Of a DNA stretch of 5,874 bases, positions 5,735-5,874 are shown piece by piece. The stretch is from contig JAUQZZ010000124.1 of assembly GCA_030586765.1 (NCBI GenBank), forward strand, positions 1 through 5,874. Reading direction: 5' to 3'. The notes beneath the pieces were generated by a model. That model ran no database searches, was not told the DNA's origin, and saw nothing but the letters and a program-made list of their open reading frames with translations. Both the position numbers and the translations under genes were made by a program. The stretch is from Candidatus Brocadiales bacterium. GTDB lineage: Bacteria; Planctomycetota; Brocadiia; Brocadiales; Bathyanammoxibiaceae. Positions within the stretch are counted from its first letter, which is position 1, and each line of letters begins with the position of its first letter.

Positions 5735-5874
5735 ATGACTTTAAGATGCTTCGTAGCAATGGCTTTCGGCCGTGAAGATACTGACAAGGTTTATGATGTA
5801 TTGATTGCCCCAACATTAAGAAATAAAGGGGTGAAATCTGTTCGAGTAGACCGAATAGAGCACAATGATGACAT
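5735..5874 (+). CDS. N-terminus of TIR-like / nucleoside deoxyribosyltransferase-like protein, cut by window edge
   Basis: Only 46 codons are inside the window. The visible part opens with TLRCFVAMAFG (2-12), then DKVYDVLIAPTLRNKG (17-32) and VRVDRIEHNDD (36-46). The pattern of a buried strand (CFVAMAF), a Tyr-containing helix, then R.D.IEHNDD matches the start of TIR-like and nucleoside 2-deoxyribosyltransferase-like proteins. These bind or cleave nucleotides or nucleosides and are frequent in defence loci. The catalytic Glu/Asp region lies beyond the window, so activity cannot be judged. By hand count the 140 bases are about 40% GC. The five Arg codons are AGA, CGT and CGA with no AGG, unlike tsaC, where AGG dominates. 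This hints at recent acquisition. Family placement is from memory of the motif. Confidence 0.6.
   Translation, partial: MTLRCFVAMAFGREDTDKVYDVLIAPTLRNKGVKSVRVDRIEHNDD

Noticed and set aside
1..5874. CRISPR arrays, tRNA or rRNA genes, insertion sequences
   Set aside because: I saw no spaced direct repeats, tRNA-like cloverleaf, rRNA-like sequence or transposase motif anywhere in the window.

Overview
The window reads as chromosomal DNA of a diderm-like, probably non-model bacterium. Two secreted proteins lie on the minus strand: a SpoIVB/S55-like protein and a beta-propeller of a kind I associate with Desulfobacterota, Acidobacteriota, Nitrospirota and similar lineages. AGG is the dominant arginine codon and ATA is common. 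No sporulation gene is visible apart from the S55 homologue, so a spore-former is not implied. I cannot name the phylum from the sequence alone.

Layout. Positions 1-3379, minus strand: an apparent two-gene unit. The first gene is a 598-residue SpoIVB/S55-like protein with a signal peptide (1583-3379). The second is a secreted seven-bladed beta-propeller protein (1524 down to the window edge). The propeller gene is open to base 1, has no stop in the window, and fills a stretch that otherwise looks gene-free. Positions 3380-3531: a divergent intergenic region with a candidate promoter for each direction. The rightward one is near-consensus and lies so close to the start codon that the mRNA should be practically leaderless.

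Positions 3532-5434, plus strand: three housekeeping genes joined by 4-base start/stop overlaps. They are tsaC (threonylcarbamoyl-AMP synthase, tRNA t6A modification), rpiB (ribose-5-phosphate isomerase B) and thyX (flavin-dependent thymidylate synthase). Positions 5456-5698: a HicB-like antitoxin-type protein, 21 bases after thyX and with no HicA partner visible. Positions 5735 to the end: the first 46 codons of a protein resembling TIR-like / nucleoside 2-deoxyribosyltransferase-like proteins, lower in GC and with different arginine codons.

Most notable points. (1) The S55-like protein has its conserved blocks in the reverse order to SpoIVB, consistent with a circular permutation. (2) Two nearly identical 15-bp palindromes lie in thyX in the same reading frame, both encoding Ser-Ala-Leu-Gly-Gly, and both fall where ThyX looks longer than its relatives. 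(3) tsaC appears leaderless. (4) A perfect Shine-Dalgarno before the propeller gene is correctly spaced for a 9-residue leader ORF rather than for the propeller itself. (5) An orphan HicB-like gene followed by a TIR-like gene at the right edge may begin an accessory or defence region.
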